Assembly: GCF_020709055.1 (NCBI RefSeq)
Contig: NZ_JAJFCK010000014.1
Coordinates: 9,911-73,910 of the forward strand
Length of the DNA stretch: 64,000 bases
Reading direction: 5' to 3'
From: Ruminococcus callidus
GTDB lineage: Bacteria > Bacillota > Clostridia > Oscillospirales > Ruminococcaceae
Position 1 is the stretch's first letter. Every line of letters starts with the position of its first letter. This document shows, piece after piece, positions 24,894-33,498 of the stretch. The position numbers were made by a program, and so were the translations under genes. The notes below the pieces were generated by a model. It was not told the origin of the DNA. It did no database searches and saw only the letters and a list, made by a program, of their open reading frames with translations.

Positions 24894-26168
24894 ATGCCTG
24901 CAAATATTGTAGTCGGTTCCCAGTGGGGCGACGAGGGAAAAGGAAAAATCATTGACATTATGGCATCCCGTGCGGATGTCGTTGTCCGTGCCACCGGCGG
25001 CAACAACGCCGGCCACACCGTGGTCAACAACGGCGAGGTGTACAAGCTGCACCTGATCCCGTCCGGTATTCTCTATCCCGACACGCTCTGCCTCATCGGC
25101 GCCGGCGTTGTTCTCGACCCGAAGGACTTTATCTCGGAGCTGGACAGTCTGGAGAGCCGCGGCATTTCCACCGCAAACCTGAAGATCGATCCCCGTGCCC
25201 ACGTGGTAATGCCGTGGCACATTGCGCTGGACGGTCTGTCGGAAAAGTTCCGCGGCAACTCTGACATCGGCACCACCAAGCGAGGCATCGGCCCGACCTA
25301 CATGGACAAGTACGAGCGCTGCGGTCTGCGTGTTTACGATCTGGTGCATCCGGAGATCTTTGCAGAAAAGGCACGCACCACCGGCGCACTGAAAAACAAG
25401 ATCATCACCGCAGTTTACGGCGGCGAAGCATTCGATCTGGACGCTGTCATTGCAGAGTACACCGAGTATGGCAAGCGCCTTGCCAAGTATGTGGCAGATG
25501 TTTCCGTCCTGACCTATGAGGCAAACAAGGCGGGCAAGACCATTATGTTCGAGGGTGCGCAGGCAACCCTGCTGGACATCGACTTCGGCACCTACCCCTA
25601 TGTCACCTCCTCCCACCCCATTGCAGCCGGCGCATGCATCGGCACTGGCGTTGGCCCGAAGATGATCACCAACATCATCGGCGTTGCCAAGGCGTACACC
25701 ACCCGTGTGGGCAAGGGTCCGTTCCCCACAGAGCTAAACGACGAGACTGGCGACATCATCCGCAACAAGGGCGGTGAATTCGGCACCACCACCGGCAGAC
25801 CCCGCCGGACAGGCTGGTTCGATGCTGTCATCGTGCGCCACTCGGTACGCACCAACGGTCTGGACGGTCTGGCAATCAACAAGCTGGACACCCTCAGCGG
25901 CATCGGCACCCTGAAAATGTGCGTTGGCTATCAGAAGCCGGACGGCACAGTTCTGAAGGACTTCCCGCCGACACTGGAATCGCTGGCAGACTGCGCCCCC
26001 ATTTACGAGGAATTCGAGGGCTTCAACGAGGACATCTCCGGCTGCAAGAGCTTTGACGAGCTGCCGGAAGCCTGCAAGAAGTACATCGCACGTCTGGAAG
26101 AGGTCTGCGAGTGCAAGGTTGTCATGGTCGGCAACGGCCCGGACAGAAGCCAGATTCTGGAACGGTAA
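24894..26168 (+). CDS. purA: Adenylosuccinate synthetase
   Basis: 424 residues, the usual length. VVGSQWGDEGKGK carries the catalytic aspartate and GTP loop, and GGNNAGHTVV the catalytic His. IGTTKRGIGPTYMDK, EGAQATLLDIDFGTYPYVTSS and TTTGRPRRTGWFD are further family signatures. It joins IMP and aspartate using GTP, the first step from IMP to AMP. GTGAGGAG precedes the ATG. It is a monocistronic unit with its own promoter and terminator. Confidence 0.98.
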   Translation: MPANIVVGSQWGDEGKGKIIDIMASRADVVVRATGGNNAGHTVVNNGEVYKLHLIPSGILYPDTLCLIGAGVVLDPKDFISELDSLESRGISTANLKIDPRAHVVMPWHIALDGLSEKFRGNSDIGTTKRGIGPTYMDKYERCGLRVYDLVHPEIFAEKARTTGALKNKIITAVYGGEAFDLDAVIAEYTEYGKRLAKYVADVSVLTYEANKAGKTIMFEGAQATLLDIDFGTYPYVTSSHPIAAGACIGTGVGPKMITNIIGVAKAYTTRVGKGPFPTELNDETGDIIRNKGGEFGTTTGRPRRTGWFDAVIVRHSVRTNGLDGLAINKLDTLSGIGTLKMCVGYQKPDGTVLKDFPPTLESLADCAPIYEEFEGFNEDISGCKSFDELPEACKKYIARLEEVCECKVVMVGNGPDRSQILER

Positions 26169-26189
26169 GCATATCGAAAGATAAAACAC

Positions 26190-26252
26190 AACGGCTGTCT
26201 GCCGCTCCGATTGTCCCCATGGGGGAGCAGGAGCGGCGGACAGCCGTTTTTG
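26190..26252 (+). terminator. Terminator of purA
   Basis: AACGGCTGTCTGCCGCTC pairs with GAGCGGCGGACAGCCGTT, followed by TTT. The stem is long and strong. Confidence 0.88.
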
Positions 26253-26281
26253 GGTGCGGATGATTTGAGTTATGCTCGTAG

Positions 26282-26301
26282 GGACACGGCGTGCCGTGTC
26301 C
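26282..26301. repeat. R4 20-bp palindrome
   Basis: GGACACGGCGTGCCGTGTCC, a nearly perfect palindrome next to GTAGG. Similar units lie at 45861-45880, 45985-46004 and 56493-56512, with weaker ones near 16529 and 42787. Confidence 0.65.
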
Positions 26302-26337
26302 GCCCGGTTTCACATCACAAAACATTCGGGAAAACAA

Positions 26338-26482
26338 GCCTCCCCTGAAAGGGGAGGGGGACCGCCGATAGGCGGTGGAGAGGTCTTTTGGTGTAATCTT
26401 TTAAGCAATGCATGATATTCGATATTTGTGGAGACCCCTCAGTCAGTGCTGCGCACTGCCAGCTCCCCTTTCAGGGGAGCCT
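26338..26482. repeat. R1 element, copy 3 (core only, 145 bp)
   Basis: It has the inner inverted pair of R1 (CCTCCCCTGAAAGGGG at the left, CCCCTTTCAGGGGAG at the right) and the hairpin GACCGCCGATAGGCGGT. It lacks the outer GGAAATCAATTTTCA ends. It lies between purA and R2 copy 1. Confidence 0.75.
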
Positions 26483-26513
26483 AATTCCCTTATCTTTTTG
26501 TCATGGAAAATCC

Positions 26514-26689
26514 GTTGAAAACGCTCCGCCCTCGAAAAGCTGTCGCTTTTCTCACCCACCTGCTCCGTGCGCCAAGAGCATGGCGCAGGGAATTTCGCTG
26601 TCTGCGGACAGCGACTCAGGAGGCTCCTCGCCTCCTGAGAACCTCTCGCCAGCTGTGCTCAGCTGGAGCAGCCTGATGCGGTCAAACGG
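26514..26689 (+). repeat. R2 multi-hairpin element, copy 1
   Basis: This copy keeps the ordered hairpins GAAAAGC-TGTC-GCTTTTC, TGCGCCA-AGAGCA-TGGCGCA, CGCTGTC-TGCG-GACAGCG, CTCAGGAGG...CCTCCTGAG and CCAGCTG-TGCT-CAGCTGG. The first two hairpins of the full form are collapsed. It lies between the convergent 3' ends of purA and the dockerin metallopeptidase gene. Confidence 0.72.
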
Positions 26690-26736
26690 TTCGGATGCGT
26701 TCTGTTTCCTGCGCATGCGATACCATGCCCCGCCAA

Positions 26737-28332
26737 TTAAAACCGTCCTGTGTCGTCCTTGATCTTACTCCACATATAGCGCAGCATCCAGCCATCAAAA
26801 TCCGTGATCTTCATTGCAGACCCCGCCATCATCAGAGAGTTCTCGCCGCCGGGGAAGCCTCCGGGCGGGAAGCCATTGGACTCGCCCTCTCCGCCGTAGA
26901 AATCCGTCATGCCGAAGCCGTGGCCGATCTCGTGTTCCAGCACATGAATGCCGGAGCCGTCCAGCATGTTGAGGTACGCCGTATCCGACAGGCGCTGTCC
27001 CCAGTCGCCGCCGCATCCGCCGATGTTGGGAAAGCCCTGTGTGCCCCAGAGGTACATGTCAAAGCGTTTGTCCAGTCCGCCGGGATAGCTGTAGCTGCTG
27101 TCGGCAAAGTGGTCGAAGCGGGAGAGCGCAGACGGCGCACTGGGCAGCTTATCCGGAATGGTGTCCACGCCGTTGGAGGTGTCGTAGGTGCTGTCGTAGT
27201 CGGAGATGAGGCTGTCATAGACCACCTCATCCGGCTGGAGATCTTGCAGGACGGATTTGTCCAGCACTGCCCAGCCCACAATTTTCACATCGATGTGGTC
27301 GTACTTCCAGCCGTCCCAGCCCTTGAGCCAGTCGTTCCAGCCGTTGATGCAGTCGCTCACCAGCTTCTCGAACTGCTGGCGCTGTTCCAGTGTCAGGGTG
27401 CGGTAGGACTGCCACCGCACCACATAGTTGATGGTGCCCTCGCCAGCGACGATCTGGTCAAAGATGGTGTTCCGGCGCTCGGTGGATTTCTCCGCAACAA
27501 TGCGGTTGTTCCAGATCCAGTCCGCTGCATCGGTGTAATCGCTGGGGAAGTCCGCCATGGTCAGATCCTGGCGGGGCGCTTCCGTGGTGGTGGTCGCAGC
27601 AGCGGTTTCCGTGGCAGTCGTTGTTGTGGTCGTTTCCCCGGTGGTGGTCGTGGTCACAGCCGGCGGAACCAGCGTGTTCTCCGGCAGCCGTACCGCTGCC
27701 ATGGTGACCGCCTTCCCCAGCAGATACTGCTGGAGCAGCTGCACATCCGCCCCGTTCAGCACACCGTCTCCGTTGGTGTCGCCCACGGTCTGCTGCGCAA
27801 AATCTGCCGTGCCGTTTTGTACCGCCTGACGCAGCTTCGCCAGATCTGCGCCGTCCGCCACGCCGTCATGGTTCCAGTCCCCCATGCGGAGATTGGTCAC
27901 CGGCTCCGGTGTCACCTGCGCATAGACCGGCGACTCCACACCGCTGCGGAATCCCCGCAGATAACCGTCCTCATCCAGTTCAAACTGCCCGGCAGCTGTG
28001 GAAAGCTCCAGCCGGTTCTCCCCGGCGTTTTCCGTCAGGTAGTATTCCCCCTGAGAGAGGGCGGATTTGATGGTGATGCCCAGCTCTGTCTCCGTGAAAT
28101 ACCACGTGTTATAAGGTGCCACGCCGTCTGCGTCGTAGAACCCGACCTGTGCGCCCTCGCCCTCCGTGCCGCCGGACACGCTGAGGTACTGCCCTGCCGC
28201 ATTCCGCAGCACGTACCCCGTCCATGTGTTGTACTCCGCCGACGATGCCGCCACCACGGGAAGGGATACCACGGTGAGGGCTGCCGCTGTGAGCACAGCA
28301 GCGTGCCGGCGAAACAATTGCTTTTTCTGCAT
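26737..28332 (-). CDS. Secreted dockerin protein with a zinc-metallopeptidase-like domain
   Basis: 531 residues from the ATG at 28332 after AAAGGAG; the frame continues to 28512 but that stretch is leader. A signal peptide (residues 1-32) comes first, then a beta-rich domain that may be ricin-like. An internal dockerin follows (GDWNHDGVADGADLAKLRQAV, in part, and VGDTNGDGVLNGADVQLLQQ), then a Thr-rich linker and a domain of about 285 residues holding HEIGHGFGMTDFYG. That is HExxHxxGxx(D), with H467, E468 and H471, as in metzincin-type Zn proteases. Dockerins are usually terminal, so the internal position is unusual. The substrate is unknown. Confidence 0.8.
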   Translation of the reverse strand: MQKKQLFRRHAAVLTAAALTVVSLPVVAASSAEYNTWTGYVLRNAAGQYLSVSGGTEGEGAQVGFYDADGVAPYNTWYFTETELGITIKSALSQGEYYLTENAGENRLELSTAAGQFELDEDGYLRGFRSGVESPVYAQVTPEPVTNLRMGDWNHDGVADGADLAKLRQAVQNGTADFAQQTVGDTNGDGVLNGADVQLLQQYLLGKAVTMAAVRLPENTLVPPAVTTTTTGETTTTTTATETAAATTTTEAPRQDLTMADFPSDYTDAADWIWNNRIVAEKSTERRNTIFDQIVAGEGTINYVVRWQSYRTLTLEQRQQFEKLVSDCINGWNDWLKGWDGWKYDHIDVKIVGWAVLDKSVLQDLQPDEVVYDSLISDYDSTYDTSNGVDTIPDKLPSAPSALSRFDHFADSSYSYPGGLDKRFDMYLWGTQGFPNIGGCGGDWGQRLSDTAYLNMLDGSGIHVLEHEIGHGFGMTDFYGGEGESNGFPPGGFPGGENSLMMAGSAMKITDFDGWMLRYMWSKIKDDTGRF

Positions 28333-28377
28333 AGCCACTCCTTTCGCCTTGTCAAAATTTCGAAATCGAATATTTTT

Positions 28378-28406
28378 ATTATAGCACAAAAATTGTATGA
28401 ATGCAA
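28378..28406 (-). promoter_or_regulatory. Promoter of the dockerin metallopeptidase gene
   Basis: The minus strand has TTGCAT (28406-28401), a 17-base spacer and TATAAT (28383-28378). The leader is about 40 bases. Confidence 0.75.
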
Positions 28407-28518
28407 CAGTTTTTTCTTGATTCTGAAATGCTTTTTGTAAGATGTTACAGCAAGATTCTGCTGTTTCGGTGCGATTCCGGGGAGAAAAGCCGGCGCAAAA
28501 AAACTTTTGCAAAAGGGC

Positions 28519-28547
28519 TTGACTTTTTCGGGCGGTTTTGATATAAT
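28519..28547 (+). promoter_or_regulatory. Promoter of rpsF-ssb-rpsR
   Basis: TTGACT (28519-28524), a 17-base spacer and TATAAT (28542-28547). The leader of about 55 bases contains TGTACCTTTGGTGCAGG, a small hairpin. I cannot identify the CCG bulge of the known S6:S18 autoregulatory leader. Confidence 0.85.
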
Positions 28548-28609
28548 AGATGTGTTATCCTTGCTTGTACCTTTGGTGCAGGCGAAATCCAAAAGGAGGT
28601 GTATTGAGT

Positions 28610-28900
28610 ATGGCAAAAAAACAGGAATCCTACGAGCTGATGACGGTTTTCAGTCTGAAGGACGGGGAAGAGGCTGCCAAGGAGCTGGTTGAGAAGTTCC
28701 GTGAGAAGATTGCATCGGATGCCACACTGGATGAAGTAAACGAGTGGGGCAAGCGCAAGCTGGCTTATCCGATCAACGACGAACCGGACGGATACTACAC
28801 AGTATTCACTTTCACTTCGACTCCGGACGTTCCGGCAGAGATCGAGCGTGTTCTGAACATCACAGACGGCGTTCTGCGTTCTTTGGTCACTGTAAAGTAA
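28610..28900 (+). CDS. rpsF: Ribosomal protein S6
   Basis: 96 residues from the ATG at 28610 after a perfect AAAGGAGGT. ESYELMTVFS opens the fold, WGKRKLAYPINDEPDGYYTVF is the conserved core (shown in part by family alignments), and VLNITDGVLRSLV closes it. It binds 16S rRNA together with S18 in the 30S platform. It heads the classic S6-SSB-S18 operon. Confidence 0.97.
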   Translation: MAKKQESYELMTVFSLKDGEEAAKELVEKFREKIASDATLDEVNEWGKRKLAYPINDEPDGYYTVFTFTSTPDVPAEIERVLNITDGVLRSLVTVK

Positions 28901-28945
28901 GCACGAACATTTCAACTTGAGAGAGAATTCAGAAAGGAACCAGAC

Positions 28946-29470
28946 ATGCTGAACAAGGTTATTTTGATGGGACGGCTCTGTGCGGATCCGGATTTCCGCC
29001 AGACAACCAGCGGTGCTTCGGTCTGCCGCATCCGTGTGGCAGTAGAACGTCGGTTTGCAAATAAGCAGACAGGCGAACGTGAGGCGGATTTCATTAACGT
29101 GGTCTGCTGGAGACAGCAGGCGGAATTTGTGAGCCGCTATTTTCACAAAGGAAGCATGGTTATCGTAGAGGGAAGCCTCAGAAATAGCGATTACACGGAT
29201 CAGAACGGTGTAAAGCATTACAGCATGGAAGTTCAGGCAGACAACGTATCGTTTGGCGAGTCCAAGCGTGCAGCACAGGAAAACAGCGGCTATCAGGGCG
29301 CATACCAGCAGCCCGCTTATGCACAGGCGGCGCCTGCATCTGCTCCCGCACAGCCCGCAGCTCCGGCACCTGCGCCGGCAGCAGCGAGTGCCCCGTCTTC
29401 CGGCGCATTGCAGCTTGGCGACCTCGGCGATTTTGAAGAAATCCTGAGCGACGGCGAAGTTCCGTTCTAA
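28946..29470 (+). CDS. ssb: Single-stranded DNA-binding protein
   Basis: 174 residues. The OB fold (residues 1-105) starts MLNKVILMGRLCADPDFRQT and includes DFINVVCWRQQAEFVSRYF. An Ala/Pro/Gln-rich linker follows (about residues 115-150). The acidic C-terminal tip SDGEVPF is the partner-binding tail. It coats single-stranded DNA in replication and repair. AGAAAGGAACC precedes the ATG. Confidence 0.97.
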   Translation: MLNKVILMGRLCADPDFRQTTSGASVCRIRVAVERRFANKQTGEREADFINVVCWRQQAEFVSRYFHKGSMVIVEGSLRNSDYTDQNGVKHYSMEVQADNVSFGESKRAAQENSGYQGAYQQPAYAQAAPASAPAQPAAPAPAPAAASAPSSGALQLGDLGDFEEILSDGEVPF

Positions 29471-29534
29471 GCAATTCCTCCGTTGAAGTAAGCTGAAAAA
29501 AATACCGCATTGCAGATAGGAGGATTATCATATC

Positions 29535-29777
29535 ATGGAGAGAGAAAGATCTCAGCGCGGCGGCAAGCGCCCCCGCAAAAAGGTTTGCATGTTCTGTGTC
29601 GATCGTGTAGAGCGCATCGATTATAAGGATGTTGCAAAGCTGAAGAAGTGCATGACCGAGCGTGCCAAGATTCTGCCCCGCAGAGTTACCGGTACCTGTG
29701 CATTCCACCAGCGTGAGCTGACCACTGCCATCAAGCGTGCAAGACACATTGCACTGCTGCCGTATGTCAGCGACTAA
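29535..29777 (+). CDS. rpsR: Ribosomal protein S18
   Basis: 80 residues. The N-terminus is basic, with [34 protein letters not shown] and [15 protein letters not shown] are family hallmarks (the first given in part). The single CxxC is only half of the zinc motif seen in some S18 forms. AGGAGGATTATCATATC precedes the ATG. Confidence 0.97.
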   Translation: MERERSQRGGKRPRKKVCMFCVDRVERIDYKDVAKLKKCMTERAKILPRRVTGTCAFHQRELTTAIKRARHIALLPYVSD

Positions 29778-29802
29778 GCGCACCAATCATATGGAAAACG
29801 AG

Positions 29803-29833
29803 AGCGTTCCGATGCAAGTCGGGGCGCTTTTTT
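29803..29833 (+). terminator. Terminator of rpsF-ssb-rpsR
   Basis: AGCGTTCCGA, loop TGCAAG, TCGGGGCGCT, then TTTTT. It lies 25 bases after the rpsR stop. Confidence 0.88.
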
Positions 29834-29857
29834 GTATGCCGGCTGCGGGGCAAAAAG

Positions 29858-29886
29858 TTGACTTTATCCTGAAATAATGGTATAAT
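29858..29886 (+). promoter_or_regulatory. Promoter of the thyX gene run
   Basis: TTGACT (29858-29863), a 17-base spacer and TATAAT (29881-29886). No other strong promoter is visible until 37017, so this may drive the eight-gene plus-strand run. Confidence 0.85.
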
Positions 29887-29944
29887 AATTGAAAACAGCG
29901 GAACGCCGCAGCCTGCGGTTTCCGAGAAAGAAGGAACAACAGCG

Positions 29945-30718
29945 ATGACACCGAAAGTGGTTTTGCTGGCGCATACCCCCACACCGGAACAGACTGTCGC
30001 AGCTGCCGCAAGGCTCTGCTATTCAGACACCGATGTGGAAGCCTTGCGGGAATCCATCTCGCAGGAGCGTGCCGAACAATTTGTAGAAATGCTGGACGGC
30101 TTCGGCCATGAGAGTCCGGTGGAACACGTGACCTTTACCTTCGGCATCGAGGGCGTGTCCCGCTCGTTTCTGGCGCAGGTGACCCGTCACCGGATCGCCT
30201 CCTATTCCGTCCAGAGCCAGCGCTATGTGCGGCAGGATCCATTTGTCTATATCACGCCCCCCGCCATTGCCGCCGATCCGGCGCTTCTGGCGGACTACCA
30301 GAACGTCATGCAGCAGGCCATCGACAGCTACAACCGGCTGGCAGATGCCCTCGCCGCAAAGTACGTGCCGGAATTTCTGGCGCAGGGACTGCCGGAAAAG
30401 ACCGCCCGCACCAAGGCGGAGAAAAAGGCCATCGAGGATGCACGCTATGTGCTCCCCAACGCCTGTGAAACCAAGATGATCCTGACCATGAATGTCCGCA
30501 GTCTGCGGAACTTCTTCCGGCTCCGCTGCTGCAACCGGGCGCAGTGGGAGATCCGTGCTGTTGCCACGGAGATGCTCCGGCTCTGCTGCCAGACTGCCCC
30601 CGCCCTCTTCACCAGCGCAGGCCCGTCCTGCTGCTGCGGCGGATGTACCGAGGGCAAGATGAGCTGCGGAAAAGCCAGAGAAGTTCGGGAAAAATTTGAG
30701 GTGATACGCCATGGATAA
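29945..30718 (+). CDS. thyX: Flavin-dependent thymidylate synthase
   Basis: 257 residues. The ThyX signature RHRIASYSVQSQRYV lies near residue 80, HESPVEHVTFTF upstream and MNVRSLRNFFRLRCC near residue 185. It methylates dUMP to dTMP using methylenetetrahydrofolate, FAD and NADPH. The C-terminal tail is Cys-rich (CCCGGCTEGKMSCG), which is common in the clostridial form. It overlaps tmk by eight bases, so dTMP synthesis and phosphorylation are coupled. Confidence 0.96.
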   Translation: MTPKVVLLAHTPTPEQTVAAAARLCYSDTDVEALRESISQERAEQFVEMLDGFGHESPVEHVTFTFGIEGVSRSFLAQVTRHRIASYSVQSQRYVRQDPFVYITPPAIAADPALLADYQNVMQQAIDSYNRLADALAAKYVPEFLAQGLPEKTARTKAEKKAIEDARYVLPNACETKMILTMNVRSLRNFFRLRCCNRAQWEIRAVATEMLRLCCQTAPALFTSAGPSCCCGGCTEGKMSCGKAREVREKFEVIRHG

Positions 30719-31385
30719 GGGGAAACTCATCGTGCTGGACGGACTGGACGGCTGCGGAAAGTCCACCCAGTTTCAGGAATTGCAGCAGCTGCTGCGGAGC
30801 GAGGGAAAGCCCGTGAAAGCCATCAGCTTTCCCATGTACGACAAGCCCTCGGCAGCGCTGGTCAGGATGTATCTTCAGGGCGACTTCTCCAGCACCCCCG
30901 GCGGCGTGAACGCCTATGCCGCCTCCAGCTTCTACGCCACAGACCGCTACGCCAATTACAAACTGGACTGGGAGCAGAACTACCGCAGCGGCGAATGGGT
31001 GCTCGCCAGCCGCTATACCACCTCCAACGCCATCCACCAGATGAGCAAGCTGCCGCCGGAACAGTGGGACAGCTATCTGGCATGGCTGGAGGACTACGAA
31101 TATGACAAGCTAGGGCTGCCCCGACCGGATCTGGTACTGTTTCTGTCGCTGCCGCTGGAGCTTTCCCAGCAGCTTCTCGCCAAGCGCTACCACGGGGATG
31201 CCTCGAAAAAGGACATCCACGAGGCAGACCTCGCCTATCTGGTGCAGTGCACCAAAGCGGCGGCGTATGCCGGCGAGAAGCTGGGCTGGCACTGTATCCC
31301 CTGTTCGGACGGCAGCCGGCTCTATCCCATCCCGCAAATTCGGGACAGCCTGCGGCAGACGATTCGGGAGGTGCTGGGATGCTGA
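30711..31385 (+). CDS. tmk: Thymidylate kinase
   Basis: 224 residues. The P-loop GLDGCGKSTQ lies near residue 10, DRYANYKLDWE and LASRYTTSNAIHQ form the nucleotide-site region, and RPDLVLFLSLPLE the later strand. It phosphorylates dTMP to dTDP. It is slightly longer than the usual 205-215 residues. The start overlaps the thyX end; the stop overlaps the next start. Confidence 0.92.
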   Translation: MDKGKLIVLDGLDGCGKSTQFQELQQLLRSEGKPVKAISFPMYDKPSAALVRMYLQGDFSSTPGGVNAYAASSFYATDRYANYKLDWEQNYRSGEWVLASRYTTSNAIHQMSKLPPEQWDSYLAWLEDYEYDKLGLPRPDLVLFLSLPLELSQQLLAKRYHGDASKKDIHEADLAYLVQCTKAAAYAGEKLGWHCIPCSDGSRLYPIPQIRDSLRQTIREVLGC

Positions 31386-32287
31386 GTTTTCACGAACTCA
31401 CCCTTGCCGACCGTCCGTGGGTGCAGCACGCACTGGAACAGTCCCAGTTCATGGGCTGCGAATACAGCTTCGCCAACAATCTGGCGTGGCGGCGTGCGGC
31501 GGACTCCCGCATTGCCCGGCTGGACGATTTCTATCTGATCTGCGCCTTTGACACGGAGGACGGCGCACCGCACTTCACCTTCCCCGCCGGCTCCGGCGAT
31601 CTCGCCAGGGCGGTGCGGGCAATGGCAGAGGTTGCGGCGGCGCTGCATCAGCCGCTGGTCATCGGCGGTCTGACGGCGCAGACGCTCCCCCGTCTGGAAG
31701 CGTGCTTCCCCGACTGCTTCACCCTGGAAAACCAGCGGGACAGCGCCGACTACCTCTATGACACACGGGAATTTATCGCCCTGTCCGGAAAGAAATACCA
31801 CAAAAAGCGCAATCACATCGCACAGTTCGCCAAGTATGGCGCTGTGTTCTCGGAGATGACACCCGCCGATTTTGACGAGTGCATCACCTTCGCCGCCAAC
31901 AGCTACAACCAGCGGGACGGCTACACCGATGCCTCCAGCGTGGCGGAGCAGTTCGCCATCCACACCTTTTTCACCAACTTTGCGGCGCTGGGGCTGAAGG
32001 GCGGTGTGCTGCGCATCGCCGGAAAGCTGGCGGCGTTCTCCATCGGCGAACCCATCAGCCACAGCGTCTTTGGCGTACACATCGAAAAGGCAGACATCCA
32101 ATATCACGGCGCATATCCCGCCATGGCGCAGCAGTTTGCCGCCCATTTTGCGCAGGATTACGCCTACCTGAACCGAGAAGAGGATCTGGGCATTCCGGGG
32201 CTGCGCAAGTCCAAGCTGTCCTACCATCCGGCGCTGCTGCTGGAAAAGTGGACGGCGACATGCCGGACACCGGAACGGCTCTTATGA
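31379..32287 (+). CDS. DUF2156-type (GNAT-fold) acyl/aminoacyl-transferase-like protein
   Basis: 302 residues from the ATG at 31379, which overlaps the tmk stop (ATGCTGA). FHELTLADRPWVQHAL opens it; KKYHKKRNHIAQFAKY and AFSIGEPISHSVFGVHIEKAD are typical of the DUF2156 group, whose fold is shared with phosphatidylglycerol lysyltransferases. I see no membrane segments, so it is only the soluble domain. The substrate is unknown. R3 copy 3 begins at its stop. Confidence 0.8.
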   Translation: MLSFHELTLADRPWVQHALEQSQFMGCEYSFANNLAWRRAADSRIARLDDFYLICAFDTEDGAPHFTFPAGSGDLARAVRAMAEVAAALHQPLVIGGLTAQTLPRLEACFPDCFTLENQRDSADYLYDTREFIALSGKKYHKKRNHIAQFAKYGAVFSEMTPADFDECITFAANSYNQRDGYTDASSVAEQFAIHTFFTNFAALGLKGGVLRIAGKLAAFSIGEPISHSVFGVHIEKADIQYHGAYPAMAQQFAAHFAQDYAYLNREEDLGIPGLRKSKLSYHPALLLEKWTATCRTPERLL

Positions 32288-32336
32288 AAGCTTGTTTCGC
32301 ATCTTTTTCCATCCAGAAAAAAATACGGAACAAGCA
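32287..32336. repeat. R3 palindromic element, copy 3 (short form, about 50 bp)
   Basis: AAAGCTTGTTTCG at the left and its near inverse ACGGAACAAGC at the right, with only a short interior. It starts at the last base of the DUF2156 TGA stop. It could form one hairpin in the transcript just before the DJ-1 ribosome site. Confidence 0.7.
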
Positions 32337-32360
32337 CAGAACACGAAAGGAAAGGTTATC

Positions 32361-32903
32361 ATGATCTATGTTTTTCTTGCAAACGGATTTGAGGAAGTAG
32401 AAGCCCTCGCACCGGTGGACATGCTCCGCCGTGCCAAACTGGACGTGACCACCGTCGGCGTCACCGGTAAGACCGTCACCGGCTCTCACGGCATTCCGTT
32501 GACCGCAGACATCACCGCTGAGGAGCTGAACATCGGCGCAGATATGGAAATGATCGTTCTGCCGGGCGGCATGCCGGGCACGCTGAACGAGGAGGCATCT
32601 CCGGCGGTACAGGCAGCCATCGACTACTGCACCGCCAACGACCGCTGGATCGGCGCCATCTGTGCCGCACCGTCCATTCTGGGACACAAGGGACTGCTCA
32701 AGGGAAAGACAGCGGTCTGCTACACCGGCTTTGAAAAGGAACTCACCGGCGCACAGATCGGCAGCACCGGCGTTGTCACAGACGGCAAGATCATCACGGC
32801 ACGAGGTGCAGGCGTTGCCGTGGACTTTGGTCTGGCACTGGTCGGCGCTCTCGCCGGCGCAGAAACACAGGCACAGATCCGTGCCTCGATCCTCTGTGAC
32901 TGA
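32361..32903 (+). CDS. DJ-1/PfpI family protein
   Basis: 180 residues from the ATG at 32361 after AAAGGAAAGG. MIYVFLANGFEEVEA opens it and GAICAAPSIL carries the nucleophile-elbow cysteine C101; E14 is the partner acid. The family includes deglycase, chaperone and protease-like members (YajL, DJ-1), so the precise role here is open. It overlaps the folate gene by eight bases. Confidence 0.92.
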   Translation: MIYVFLANGFEEVEALAPVDMLRRAKLDVTTVGVTGKTVTGSHGIPLTADITAEELNIGADMEMIVLPGGMPGTLNEEASPAVQAAIDYCTANDRWIGAICAAPSILGHKGLLKGKTAVCYTGFEKELTGAQIGSTGVVTDGKIITARGAGVAVDFGLALVGALAGAETQAQIRASILCD

Positions 32904-33498
32904 GATCGCCGCTGCAAAGCAGCAGCTCCGTGCGGAAATGCGCCAAAAACGGCAGGCCATGTTTCCCATGGAAAAGAAACTTCTGGAAAGCCGTGCCTGC
33001 AAACGCTTTCTGGAAAGTGCCGAATATCGGCGCTGCGGGCAGCTGTTCTGCTTCGTGTCGCTGCCGCAGGAGCCGGACACCCTGCCCATTTTGCAGCAGG
33101 CGCTGAAAGACGGCAAGACCGTTGCCGTCCCCCGCTGCCTGCCGGAGCGCCGCATGGCGTTTCATCTGCTCTCGCCGGAGCGTCCCATGGAGGAACAGCT
33201 GAAGTCCGGCACTTACGGCGTACCGGAACCCTCGCCGGCGATGCCGGAGGTCATTCCGGGGCCGGGCCTGTTCCCGCTGTGTCTGGTACCCGGACTCGCC
33301 TTCGACCACGAGGGCGGCAGACTGGGCTACGGCGCAGGCTATTACGACCGCTTCCTGGCGGCGTATCCGTTTGTGCGCAAGATCGGCTTCGCCCTCTCGC
33401 CCTTTGTGGTGCTCCAAGTCCCCGCCGAACCCACAGACCTGCGTCTGGACGGGCTCGCCACTGAATATCCGCTGGAGGTATGGAATGGATCAGAATGA
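32896..33498 (+). CDS. 5-formyltetrahydrofolate cyclo-ligase
   Basis: 200 residues from a GTG at 32896, chosen because it overlaps the DJ-1 stop and keeps the family N-terminus (AAAKQQLRAEMRQKRQAM). There is no clear ribosome site, so coupling is likely; an ATG at 32938 is the alternative. VPGLAFDHEGGRLGYGAGYYDRFL is the signature, given here only in its parts (GGRLGYGAGYYDR). It converts 5-formyl-THF to methenyl-THF using ATP. The neighbours mltG and thyX are a common clostridial context. Confidence 0.92.
   Translation: MTEIAAAKQQLRAEMRQKRQAMFPMEKKLLESRACKRFLESAEYRRCGQLFCFVSLPQEPDTLPILQQALKDGKTVAVPRCLPERRMAFHLLSPERPMEEQLKSGTYGVPEPSPAMPEVIPGPGLFPLCLVPGLAFDHEGGRLGYGAGYYDRFLAAYPFVRKIGFALSPFVVLQVPAEPTDLRLDGLATEYPLEVWNGSE

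Noticed and set aside
26695..28440. A 581-codon plus-strand frame opposite the dockerin metallopeptidase gene
   Set aside because: The minus-strand product has a signal peptide, dockerin and HExxH motif with a good ribosome site. The plus-strand frame has none.
28548..28609. The S6:S18 autoregulatory leader before rpsF
   Set aside because: The expected CCG bulge and internal loop could not be identified by eye in the short leader. A covariance search would be needed.
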